Assembly: GCA_009663005.1 (NCBI GenBank) | Contig: CM018894.1 | Location: forward strand, 15,778,968-15,793,967 | DNA: 15,000 nt | Direction: 5' to 3' | Source: Actinidia chinensis | Taxonomy: Eukaryota > Streptophyta > Magnoliopsida > Ericales > Actinidiaceae | Shown here: piece by piece, positions 1-7,785 of the stretch | Layout: the number at the start of each line of letters is the position of its first letter | Numbering within the stretch: the stretch's first letter is position 1 | Position numbers and translations under genes: made by a program | Notes under the pieces: generated by a model | Database searches by the model: none | Told to the model about the DNA's origin: nothing | Seen by the model: the letters and a program-made list of their open reading frames with translations, nothing else

Positions 1-82
1 TTATTGGTAAACGGACTCCATTTTTATTTCTGATCAGTAATATTTTTTCTCAAAAGAAATTGATCTAAAACAGTTTAATTAT

Positions 83-214
83 AAGTACTCCTAAAAAAAT
101 TGACTTAAACAAAATAAAACTTTAGTCATATTTTAAAAAAAATAAATCTCAATATTGTACTTTTTAAGTGCTCCTAATCTAATATACTTAAAACAAATAA
201 ACTTTGTATTTTAA
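83..214. repeat. Degenerate direct repeat, two copies
   Basis: Two AT-rich segments, about 83-136 and 165-214, run in the same direction. Both start with AAGTRCTCCTAA, pass through CTTAAA and AAATAAA, and end in TATTTTAAA. The match is imperfect with several indels. In such AT-rich DNA part of the similarity may be low complexity, but the shared GC-containing start argues for an old duplication. The rest of 1-500 is AT-rich and shows no gene. Confidence 0.35.
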
Positions 215-502
215 ATTTGTTTTTTTTTTAAAAAAAAAAAGAGTGGTTATTTAATTTAATGGTGTTGTATGAGAAAAAAAATTAGAAGCCCTAAATCAAG
301 GGCAAGCTTGTCAGTTTTGTATAAAAAATAGCTTCAAATGGGGAATCTTGATATTAGTACAAAAAGTAAAAGATGTCATGCTATTTTTAAAATACAGGGA
401 GAGGTGGTTGTATTTGTCAGAAAAAAAAAAAACAAAATCTCAGAGGAGATTAGTGAAATTACCCTAAAAGTAAAAAGTAATCAGAGTCAAATAAGAGGAA
501 TA

Positions 503-611
503 TTGTACCGCATTCGTCCTTTATGTGTCCTAGTTAGCTTTGTACAAACTTTAAAGAAAGTAGCTTTGCAGTGAACAGTAAGGTAGATGAAGGTTGTACT
601 CCATTCGTCCT
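503..611. repeat. Short direct repeat pair (18 nt)
   Basis: TTGTACCGCATTCGTCCT at 503-520 recurs as TTGTACTCCATTCGTCCT at 594-611, with 16 of 18 positions identical. The second copy leads directly into the hairpin and palindromic array that follow. The pair may mark an old duplication or the edge of the repeat on its right. Confidence 0.45.
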
Positions 612-641
612 ATTTACAATAACGTTTTCGAATCCAGGGTC

Positions 642-666
642 CCTGCAGCGAGGGGCTCGCTGCAGG
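642..666. repeat. Perfect 11-bp stem hairpin
   Basis: CCTGCAGCGAG at 642-652 is followed by the three-base loop GGG and its exact reverse complement CTCGCTGCAGG at 656-666. The stem is GC-rich and contains a PstI-like CTGCAG in each arm. It sits 13 bp left of the palindromic array. It is probably part of the same fold-back repeat rather than an independent regulatory site. Confidence 0.7.
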
Positions 667-678
667 TTGCAGTGAGCC

Positions 679-830
679 GAAACGGCGTCGTTTGGCGCGC
701 GTTCAGCCCAAAACGACGTCGTTTTACCCCCAAAAAATTTAGCCCAAAACGACGTCGTTTTGGATCTATACATTTTTGGGGTAAAACGACGTCGTTTTGG
801 GGAGAGCGCACGCCAAAACAACGTCGTTTC
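679..830. repeat. Fold-back array of the palindrome AAAACGACGTCGTTTT
   Basis: Five copies of a self-complementary motif occur in 150 bp. Three are perfect 16-mers (710-725, 746-761, 783-798) and two are decayed (AAACGGCGTCGTTT at 680-693; AAAACAACGTCGTTT at 815-829). The array is also an imperfect palindrome as a whole: about 679-736 pairs with about 775-830, leaving the third copy in the loop. Weaker inverted similarity continues outward to an AACGTT at about 621 and about 883. Each core, CGACGTCG, holds an ACGT of the kind bound by plant bZIP factors. The CpG density contrasts with the AT-rich flanks. Open frames here on both strands are by-products of the repeat. It is best read as a non-autonomous fold-back or MITE-like element; the family is not identified. 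Confidence 0.75.
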
Positions 831-889
831 AGGCCTCCCCACCGGGTTGCAGGGAGAACCCTCCCCGCCAGATCCCCAAATCAACGTTT

Positions 890-1368
890 TCACCTCTTGT
901 TCAATATGCTTTTCTTTTTTATGCCAAATCAGCATAATTCTAAATATAGATGTAAAACGTGGTAATAAGGAAACGTAATGGTTAAATTTTTAGGTTTCCA
1001 AAACTAGGACAGATTAGAACGAGACTCAAAATGGAAGTTTGTGACTCATGAAAAATGAGACCGGGGTGGTTGATTTTGGCAGGAAAAACTGGAGAGAAAT
1101 TAAACCCCTCTCTCTCTCTTGGTATCCATAAATAGCATGCGGTCACCGTCATAGTTACCAAGAAAACTACCATGTTTCCAGCTAAAAAGAAAAAATCTTG
1201 AGAATCGTTACCATGACAAAGCATCGGCACGTTCGATTAAGATAGATAAACATATGGCACTGCAAGTCAAAAAAAAACAGTCAGTTGATTCACCCCGAAA
1301 ACATAGCCAGATTTGACACGCGAAGCCTAAGTCTATGCTTCAGTGCCAGCTTATGTGATGCAGAACCA
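890..1368. other. Intergenic stretch, no supported gene
   Basis: No coding signal is convincing here. A minus-strand frame of about 82 codons (1230-982) crosses a CT-microsatellite and poly-T tracts and looks like chance. The sequence becomes purine-rich on the plus strand towards 1370, where it merges with the CT-rich minus-strand leader of the promoter candidate that follows. Confidence 0.5.
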
Positions 1369-1560
1369 GTAGGGAGAAGAAGAGAATGAAAGTGGCCACA
1401 AAGAAGGAGAAGGGGAAAGAGGCGGAAAACGGTTGATTGTTGAAACTTGATTGTTGATGTTGATGATGTGTGATGATTGAAACAATCCCAATCAGTATGT
1501 CAATTTTTCACGATCAATTCATAAGACTCTAAACCCATTGCATAAGGTGTATTTATAGGC
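1369..1560 (-). promoter_or_regulatory. Minus-strand core promoter and leader-like region
   Basis: Read on the minus strand, TATAAATA (1557-1550) lies in the context CCTATAAATACACC. It is followed about 30 bp later by sequence around 1520 that could hold a start site. Then come a CA-rich stretch with repeated ATCAACA-like units (about 1490-1440) and a pyrimidine-rich leader (about 1431-1369) with TTTCCCCTTCTCC. This order is typical of plant genes and also of LTR promoters. No convincing reading frame follows towards lower coordinates. A solo LTR remnant is a good alternative, because the surrounding text resembles plant LTR leaders. I see no primer-binding site or matching second LTR. Confidence 0.3.
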
Positions 1561-1619
1561 TTTTAAGAAACCCTAATGAAGTTACCAAAAGAAAACAATA
1601 TAATAAGTATATCCTAATT

Positions 1620-2368
1620 CATTACTTTTTTTTATAACTAGCCTTACAATTAGCGTATCATAATTAAACAATGAAATTCAATAACATACAAATATAAAAT
1701 ACAAAATAATGCCTTCTTGTCTTCAACTTCAATCACATCCTATGCATTTATGATTTCCATCAGTCTTTAAATTCTCCACTCTCACACACAGATAGAGGAA
1801 ATGCCAATTTCTTTCCCACGAGAAAGAAACGAGGGCTTTGTGTGGAACAAAAAAAAAAGTAGTTTTGGTGCAGGTGATCAAAGAATACCGCCATGAACAA
1901 CTGTCTAAACTCTGAACAATAGTGAACGAAGTTAGTGTGTGCCGGTGATTTTTTTTTTTGGGACGGTGTACACGTGAGCGAGAAAAGCAGTTAGGACAGG
2001 CTGTTGCTTTCAATCCGATAGGAAGGCGAGGGAGATCAAAAGTGGAATTCTTTATCAAAACCCCGGCGGGGGTGGCTATCAATACGCTATTCCATCACCC
2101 CCCCGCACTACATTCCATAAGAATGGACAAACATACCCCACTTGCTTAGAAAATTGTCCCATCAATCAAACATCATAAGATCATACATAGTGTAACGAAA
2201 ATTCCAAAATGGAAAAAAGTATAAAGGACAAGGATCAATGGCAATAAATCTAATTTATTCTTATTTAATCATTGTTTCAAAGTATTCCTCCAAAAATTGT
2301 AACATGTTTCATACATCATTATCTCCTCAAGTGCCAAGGGTCTGAAATGTACCCAGATCTAAAATAAG
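1620..2368. other. Intergenic stretch with weak, non-coding frames
   Basis: AT-rich DNA surrounds a more GC-balanced patch at about 1960-2110, with a palindromic CCCCGCCGGGG-like core near 2062. A minus-strand frame of 117 codons (2082-1729) contains lysine and phenylalanine runs encoded by A/T homopolymers and no recognisable domain. I treat it as chance. Nothing else is visible. Confidence 0.45.
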
Positions 2369-2530
2369 GGGGCAAAGTTCACTTTACCACCGTTGTGGTT
2401 TATTGATGGCATGAATTACCCCATTATGTTAAGAAAAAAAAGTGCATAGTGGTGGATGGACCAAATTGCACCATCACAATTTTCATCCAAATCAAACAAC
2501 GGCGTGCAATTAATGAGGCCTGTGTGTGGA
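2369..2530. mobile_element. Degraded fold-back repeat (possible MITE)
   Basis: The left end GGGGGCAAAGTTCACTTTAC, followed by CCGTTGTGGTTTATTGATGG, resembles on the opposite strand a segment at about 2470-2512 containing CCGTTGTTTGATTTGGATG. The arms are only roughly complementary and the boundaries are uncertain. The motif class (GGGGCAAAGTNCACTTT) is familiar from plant repeat ends, though I cannot name the family. No target-site duplication could be fixed. Confidence 0.3.
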
Positions 2531-2539
2531 GAATGGGTT

Positions 2540-2880
2540 ATGATGTAAACCATGATTTTAGACGAAACACCCTTTCTACTCTTCGGAAATTACACAAAAA
2601 AATCATTGTCATTTTTTTCATTCTAGTGGGGCCCCGCCCGGCCTTGGGCGCGTGGCCAGGGTAAACCGTACGAAAAGACACCGGAGAGAAGAGACTGTGA
2701 CCATGGGTACTTAAACTAGAATAGTCCATGTAGCATCGCTGTAACACAAACACAAGATAGGACCTTGGACCCTACACATAACATAAGAAACCATCAAGGC
2801 GTCTACGTCTCCTCAACATACTGTGCTAGAACAATCAAATCCTCAATCTCACTGCATTAGCCCCCAAAAGGCACGCTTAC
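2540..2880. other. Intergenic stretch with a GC-rich island
   Basis: A GC-rich block at about 2626-2662 contains GGGGCCCCGCCCGGCC and GGCGCGTGGCCAGGG inside AT-rich surroundings. On the minus strand a good acceptor-like GTGTTTGTGTTACAG (about 2755-2741) precedes a frame of some 70 codons that runs through this block and then into A/T-rich sequence. No domain is recognisable, so the exon reading is only a possibility. Confidence 0.35.
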
Positions 2881-3064
2881 CTGTTGATGTTTTGCTACCA
2901 AGTCAGTAAAACGACAGGAGCTCCTTGAAGCTCAGTATGCAACTCCCAGACTATTTGCAAGAGGAAGTCATGGAGAATTCCATGAAACGGATCATAGACC
3001 AATTTAATGGGACCTCGTCACGGCATTTCCTCCCTCCCACCATTGGACTCACACCTTGTGCGAG
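2881..3064. other. Exon-like patch, strand ambiguous
   Basis: On the plus strand, a 50-codon frame from 2911 (including ATG at 2938, protein start MQLPDYLQEEVMENSMK) runs to a strong donor-like GCGAG/GTAAGG at 3064/3065, which also supplies its stop. On the minus strand, another open frame (containing KLVYDPFHGILHDFLLQ) precedes a donor-like CAACAG/GTAAGC at 2881/2880, but a TAG lies just before that donor. Base composition is more balanced than in the flanks. The patch could be a decayed exon or a transposon-derived coding remnant. Neither strand gives a recognisable protein. Confidence 0.25.
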
Positions 3065-3069
3065 GTAAG

Positions 3070-3960
3070 GAGAAACATGGCAATGCCGATTGAGAAGGGC
3101 CCTCGAGTTTAGTCACATGTCTATTCCCTCCACTTTCCATCCTTCATACCGAGAAAACATCCATATCTCCACTAGGGAACTGATTCCACAAAATAGTGGG
3201 ACACACTACTAACAATGTGATGTGCCGAGATCAATAGAGCGCCAAGTTATTTTGAACTACTACCACACCTTCCACCTTAATACAAACGTTTTAATCCCCT
3301 GCCATACAAAGAGCCTCTTTAACTTTTCAAAGAAGGAGGGGCACCTCACCATCCCAAAGATATTTTGTGTCGGGGGACTCGAGATCCTCATTCTACTACG
3401 GCCATTCCATTTCTCTCCGACGCCCTACCTTGCTGCCTAAAGACAATATCCGTTTTGATGACCCAGGACATATTTCTCCACCATTTCCTTAAACACCCTC
3501 TGACACCAAAGGTCAAGAGTGTTTTAACTTTTAAACATTATACCACCCCAAAAAAAAACTATTAAACCAAATATGTCACTAATGATTCTGTGGACTTGGC
3601 CGACATACTTTATAAGCAAAGATGAAGCAGGCAGCAAACACACCACTAGCACAAAGGTAACTAAAAGCAAGTATAGCAAACTCCAATTACATATCTTGAT
3701 GAGTTCATGTAAATTTTTGAGATCCAGTCTTGTAGTAACCAATGCAGAAAAAGGTCAGTAACCCCATAATACACCTGCGCTGTAAGAGTTGGGAACCGGC
3801 ATGCGATGATCATAAGGAAGATGTACTCTGGCCTTGGAGGGCCAGCACATTCACAATCAACTCCCTGTTGACCTCATCCAAAAAGGTGTTTCAGTTCATC
3901 TGTCCAGGGAATGGGATATAACTCTATACAAGGGCCAGTAGAACAAGGGAAAATAGGAGG
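3070..3960. other. Unassigned stretch, possibly decayed repeat or 3' region
   Basis: About 3090-3500 has near-balanced composition without a sustained frame, suggesting an old repeat or pseudogene. About 3700-3880, read on the minus strand, holds a 66-codon frame with GPPRPEYIFLMIIACRFPT. It begins after an AG that could be an acceptor and contains a GCGCAG/GTGTAT donor-like site. It could be a further exon or the 3' untranslated region of the minus-strand unit at 5640-3970. Nothing is recognisable by family. Confidence 0.3.
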
Positions 3961-3969
3961 GTAAATGGT

Positions 3970-4098
3970 TTATAAAAGCATACAGTTTCCACGTGGCAAA
4001 TGCCACAAGGAAACTGCAAGTTGCACAAGAAATAACAGTAAAACACAAGCACTGCCCCAACCAATCACAACAGCAATGTTTCTTGATGTTTTTGACGT
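3970..4098 (-). CDS. Candidate terminal exon encoding a membrane helix (hypothetical)
   Basis: On the minus strand, a poly-pyrimidine tract ending in TTTGTGTGTGCAG gives a near-ideal plant acceptor at 4099. From 4098 one frame stays open for 42 codons to TAA at 3972-3970. It encodes one hydrophobic segment of about 22 residues (NIAVVIGWGSACVLLLFL and onward), flanked by basic SKTSR before it and HLPRG after it, as expected for a single membrane helix. A second frame in the same DNA is longer (86 codons) but only by running back through the intron-like poly-T as phenylalanines, so I prefer the shorter one. I do not recognise the family. Upstream patches at 4483-4291 and 5188-5046 lie in line with it, but no single frame joins all three. 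It could be a true last exon, a pseudogene exon, or chance. Confidence 0.3.
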   Translation of the reverse strand, partial: TSKTSRNIAVVIGWGSACVLLLFLVQLAVSLWHLPRGNCMLL

Positions 4099-4290
4099 CT
4101 GCACACACAAAAAAAAAAGAAATAACTTTACGTAAATAGTTTAATATTAACCTCATTTTTTGAAGCCAAAGAAGAGGTTCACTCTCTTCCCCTCAACCAC
4201 GCCGCATAAAGAAAGAAACTAAAGTTCAAAAACATTACTACAGAAGCCAACTGGATAATAAAAATTAAACGCAAAATAACAAATTATTAT

Positions 4291-4483
4291 CTACTCAATG
4301 AAATCCTCACACGGGAAGGATTTTTGGGAAAACGCATACGGGTTTCCCATGCCTGGAGCTGGACTAAACCTGCCGTCCCCAAAATCCTGGACATCATCAC
4401 CAATAATCCCACGCTAAACACCTGCGATAGCTCTTCGGCAACCTCGACAAAATCCACATCTGAGGGAGACTGACCCCTAGCAA
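4291..4483 (-). pseudogene. Exon-like patch with a frame break (hypothetical)
   Basis: A minus-strand acceptor-like TGCCCTCAACAG sits before 4483. The first part reads well in one frame (ARGQSPSDVDFVEVAEELSQ). The second part, from 4413, reads well in a different frame (GDDVQDFGDGRFSPAPGM and onward, to TAG at 4293-4291). In the second frame a TAG sits immediately before 4413, and in the first frame translation drifts into low-quality sequence. Both halves look more protein-like than the surroundings. This fits a single-base frameshift, or a second acceptor at TGTTTAG/CGTG next to a possible donor CGCAG/GTGTTT. No family is recognised. The pseudogene label is an inference. Confidence 0.25.
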
Positions 4484-4489
4484 CTGTTG

Positions 4490-5040
4490 AGGGCACATAA
4501 ACTCATTACAAAATCACCATGTTTTACAAAAAAATGTGACAAAGGGCCAGTAACGAGCAAGTGAACAGGCAAGTTGTAGACTTGCCGTACTTTAAAAAAC
4601 CTACTAAGGATAGTTTCAGGATAAATATGAGAGATCTTTAACATCAAGAACTAATAAAATAACCCAACAACAAAACATCTCCAAAAAAGGAAGTGACCCC
4701 TCATTATACACGTAAACACACACTTGTTTCAATAATCAAGTAAATTCTGGCTAAATTTTGAAAAAACACTGTGACATCCAATTGTATCAAATTAGAATGT
4801 TTAAATTGAATTGTTGACACGGAAAAACATCATTTCCAAAACTTCCTTAGAATTTTTTTATCTAAATAGCCAGAAATTACTTCCGTACTACCAACCACCC
4901 GTAGTTCTCAATCAGGTTTTCTAATACTATTCTACAAAGACACAACAACCAATTTGGTGTGTGATTCTAAGGGGAAGGTCTGCTCACCCTTTTTTTATAC
5001 CAAAAAAACCCCTATAAAATCAGTTTCTTTAGAAAAGAAA
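4490..5040. other. Intron-like, T-rich on the minus strand
   Basis: There is no open frame of note. The plus strand is A-rich and CA-rich, so the minus strand is T-rich, as plant introns are. It lies between the exon-like patches at 4291-4483 and 5046-5188 and would be their intron if that unit is real. Confidence 0.35.
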
Positions 5041-5045
5041 GATAC

Positions 5046-5188
5046 CTTAGTGTAACTGTTTCACAACCACTTTACATAACTGCTGTCCATATTTCCGCCG
5101 CCAGACGTGTGCAGTCTAGCCTAGGGCATAGAAAGGAATCCCATAAAAGCCACCCCAACGTCTCCAATCTTAATTGGATTTATATCTC
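5046..5188 (-). other. Exon-like patch with clean splice borders (hypothetical)
   Basis: On the minus strand, GATCCATGCAG/GAGA gives an acceptor before 5188 and CACTAAG/GTATCT a donor after 5046, enclosing 143 nt. The first 21 codons of one frame read DINPIKIGDVGVAFMGFL and end at TAG. After that, another frame contains MDSSYVKWL before TGA, and an alternative donor TTAT/GTAAAG lies within the patch. No frame is open throughout, so it could be an untranslated exon, a non-coding RNA exon or a decayed coding exon. A later acceptor, TCTATGCCCTAG/GCTAG, is also possible. Confidence 0.25.
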
Positions 5189-5471
5189 CTGCATGGATCA
5201 AAATTTCATGCGAAAAAAGGAGCAAGCATAGAGGGAATTCCAGTGCAGATGTGATTGTAATCACGACATCCATCCATCTACACACACATATATCCGTTTT
5301 GATAATAATGAAAATGAAATAGCTTAAACATCATTTCGACAGCCAAGATCAGAGCAGGAAACAAGCGGAGAAAATATAGATGATAAGTTAGGGCATAAGA
5401 CATGGGAAGATTTCTAACTAAAACCATTCAAAATCTAATGTGCAGAAACTATCCAGATCTGAGCGGCGAAC

Positions 5472-5640
5472 CTTTGAGATGGGAGAGGAGATAGGGAAGG
5501 GAAGAAGAGGTAAGAATACCCTAATTTCATTTCCTAAGAGAGAGAGCACGAGAAGAGGAAATAGAGGAATCAATCCGGCGCTCCAGTGACGGAAGAAGGT
5601 GCTGGTTCATGTGCTTTACGTTGTCGTCGTCTTCTTTGAC
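5472..5640 (-). promoter_or_regulatory. First-exon-like leader of a minus-strand transcription unit
   Basis: The minus strand here is pyrimidine-rich with CTCTCTCTCTTAGG and TCTTCTTCCCTTCCC, which is typical of plant 5' leaders. It ends in a donor-like CTCAAAG/GTTCGC at 5472/5471. A small frame starts at ATG 5610-5608 and ends at 5527 (27 residues, MNQHLLPSLERRIDSS and onward). A second ATG at 5530 gives a frame that would cross the junction and stop soon after it. These could be upstream ORFs. No clear TATA box was fixed upstream. The 5' limit is approximate. Confidence 0.3.
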
Positions 5641-5649
5641 GTGAAGTTA

Positions 5650-6230
5650 TGATAAACAATTAAATCGTGGGAACAAGACCGAAACAAAAACAGGTGGAGT
5701 ACAAATCATTATTTAATACTGGAGCGACACCTATACAATAGAGGGATTATCCTTCCCTCCTCCTCCTCCTCAGTTTTACTGGGGTAAAAGATTAATCATC
5801 TACAATTATTTGCTCCGCAAATCGCTAAATAAGTTCTATTTCTCCAATAAAACAGTGGATTTCGTTTGGGAGGTGTAATCAAGGAATCAAGCGATTCTGT
5901 GCATGGCCATCTCATTACCCTGCTCGTACCTATTTGGAATAATAGGGGAAATTTCAATGGAGTGGTAATAGAAACCAAAGATTTTGTTAGCATATAAAGC
6001 GGTGTGAAATGTCAATCTTTATTGGAACAGTTTAACCCGTATTTATTAAGGTCGAGATATAGGAGCAAACCCACTAAACAATAAAATTCACTGGTTAGCC
6101 CTCTTTATTATAATTGTCTTATAAAGACATTTTAAAAAACTCAGAAAAATTAATTATTTATCCATAAAATTTGTAAAATTTTATATTCATTTTGTCCCTG
6201 CGTAAAAGGACAAGAACAACACCGACAACT
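5650..6230. other. Intergenic stretch, no supported gene
   Basis: A (TCC)n microsatellite lies at 5756-5771. The remainder is AT-rich. A 65-codon minus-strand frame (5993-5796) has no recognisable domain and no splice or promoter context. I see nothing else. Confidence 0.45.
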
Positions 6231-6234
6231 TTTT

Positions 6235-6370
6235 TATATAAACCAACCTCCATCACTCCGCTGGTGATAACTGCTGCTCACCACTTCCACCTCAGTCCCT
6301 CCCCATCCCTACCCCCGACACCACGAGCCGCCTTTGTCGCGAGTGACCTCCCAACCACCTTTCCACAAAA
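6235..6370 (+). promoter_or_regulatory. Plus-strand TATA box with C-rich leader-like sequence
   Basis: TATATAAA at 6235-6242 is followed by a strikingly C-rich stretch to about 6365 (CCTCCATCACTCC, CCTCCCCATCCCTACCCCC). That order resembles a plant core promoter and leader. No convincing start codon or frame follows, and the plus strand downstream becomes A-rich. The call rests on composition and spacing alone. Confidence 0.2.
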
Positions 6371-6379
6371 TTTATAGTT

Positions 6380-7590
6380 TGGTGGGGAGGCGGTGTAATT
6401 AATCCATATGAACTGGAAACGGGCAACCGAAGTCGGTTGGATTTTTCTCATAAAACACATAAAAAAGTTGGAAGCTCACCATATTAAATATAGAAGAAGG
6501 AGCTTTGTGTACCACACCCTAATAAAAAAGCAGGGGATGGGGATAGTTTGATGGAAATGTACTAGAAAAACAATCAACTTTATATCTAATACTCAACGTT
6601 CATAGGAAACACATCGGTGTAAGAAAGAATCAATGAAACTAAAACTTCTCCACCATGTCCCCGGACAAACCACATGCAACTTGGAAAAAGTTGTCCCATC
6701 CAATCTGATACCCACATCGGTTTATCCCACAATACATGCAACACAAGGAACGCAGATGAAAGGCAACACAAAAAAACAGCCATTAAAACACATGTTACAC
6801 GAGTAGGGGCAAGAAAAGAGCACTTTTAATCAGAAGGAATGAGCAGACTTTGAAAACCCATAACAAATTAATCCACTGAAACACATTTCTGCCCTAGGAT
6901 AGTACAAAAACAATCTCAGCCATAAAACAAAATGGATTGGGGATGGGTATCAACAGGATTTTGTAACTATAGAAAAATTATAGAAGTGGTGTAGCAAATG
7001 GATTGAAGTTTATCATGCCAGCATACATCAAACACAACCCGTTGGTTTTTCTCGTTGTCATTAAAAAAAAACAATGAAACCATATATTTAAAACACATTC
7101 CAAGAAAGGCCACAACAGAGTATTAGTTAGATCAGAAGGAAGAACATTTGTATAACCAAGAAAATAAGCATTGTTATAAACGAAACCAAGACGAACAGAG
7201 CATTAGATCCACAAAACCTATATTTCGAAATAAGACAAAGTATGAATTATTCTTCAACTGCTAATTCACATCGGAGGGTATGAAAAATGTGAAAGCTGAA
7301 AGTGTTATTAGAGAATAAAAAGGGTCAATGAATCATGGACACAAACCAAAAACGCTTAGGCAATCTTCAGTGTGATTTTCTTTAGAAGACCATTGAAAGT
7401 CTCAACTAAACCAGGATTGGTGAAGACAAAGAATGCATTTTTTTTATTTAGATTAATTCAACATCACCTTGCGAACTGGAAGGCTGAATCGATCATTAAC
7501 AGACACACACTCCCAAAAATCTTCACAATCTTTAGCGATTTTGTTCTTTAACTGTGAATAGAGCCTTGAATAACACATAAATAACTGCAA
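6380..7590. other. Intergenic or intronic, T-rich on the minus strand
   Basis: The plus strand carries many A-runs, so the minus strand is T-rich. That is compatible with an intron of a minus-strand transcript starting near 7815, or with plain intergenic DNA. A 65-codon minus-strand frame at 6783-6586 begins in an intron-like T/G-rich tract and carries no recognisable domain. No repeat or RNA gene was found. Confidence 0.4.
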
Positions 7591-7597
7591 GGGAAGG

Positions 7598-7753
7598 TTA
7601 GAAACCAAACACAGAAGGGGTTGAAGAAGAAATGTAAAAATCGGTAGTTTTTCTTTTAACTTTTAATCCAAAATCACCGGAATGCAGACTCTTGATCGAT
7701 GTGATAACATGGCAAGATTGAAAGCAGAACCAATTCATCCCCAATCTCGCCAT
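7598..7753 (-). CDS. Small hypothetical ORF (51 aa) behind a TATA-like box
   Basis: On the minus strand, ATGGCG at 7753-7751 opens a 51-codon frame (MARLGMNWFCFQSCHVITSI and onward) that ends in TAA at 7600-7598. A TATA-like TATAAG lies at 7851-7846, which would place a start site near 7815 and give a leader of about 60 nt. A donor-like CATTCCG/GTGATT inside the frame would shorten the exon to about 25 codons. No domain, signal peptide or family is recognised. Chance is a serious alternative: an ATG frame of this size is not rare here, and the promoter match is weak. Confidence 0.2.
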   Translation of the reverse strand: MARLGMNWFCFQSCHVITSIKSLHSGDFGLKVKRKTTDFYISSSTPSVFGF

Positions 7754-7785
7754 GAGCGTCCAGCACCCAAAAAATTTCGAGAGAC

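Noticed and set aside
621..640. TTCGAATCC, like a tRNA T-arm
   Set aside because: No acceptor stem, D-arm or anticodon arm can be drawn around it. The match is only local.
534..965. Open frames of 133 codons (minus) and 123 codons (plus)
   Set aside because: Both run through the palindromic array and give repeated KRRRF- or TTSFW-like words, which is the repeat translated, not a protein.
982..1230. 82-codon minus-strand frame
   Set aside because: It crosses a CT microsatellite and A/T tracts, has no domain, and lacks promoter and splice support.
1440..1490. TGATGATG and CAATCAG words resembling snoRNA C and D boxes
   Set aside because: They arise from a GAT-rich simple repeat. There is no terminal stem or guide region at proper spacing.
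1729..2082. 117-codon minus-strand frame
   Set aside because: Its length depends on homopolymer-encoded Lys and Phe runs. There is no recognisable motif, and the sequence is bordered by AT-rich repeats.
3896..4156. 86-codon minus-strand frame overlapping the membrane-helix exon
   Set aside because: It gains length by translating the poly-pyrimidine tract of the acceptor. The alternative frame starting right after the AG is the better reading.
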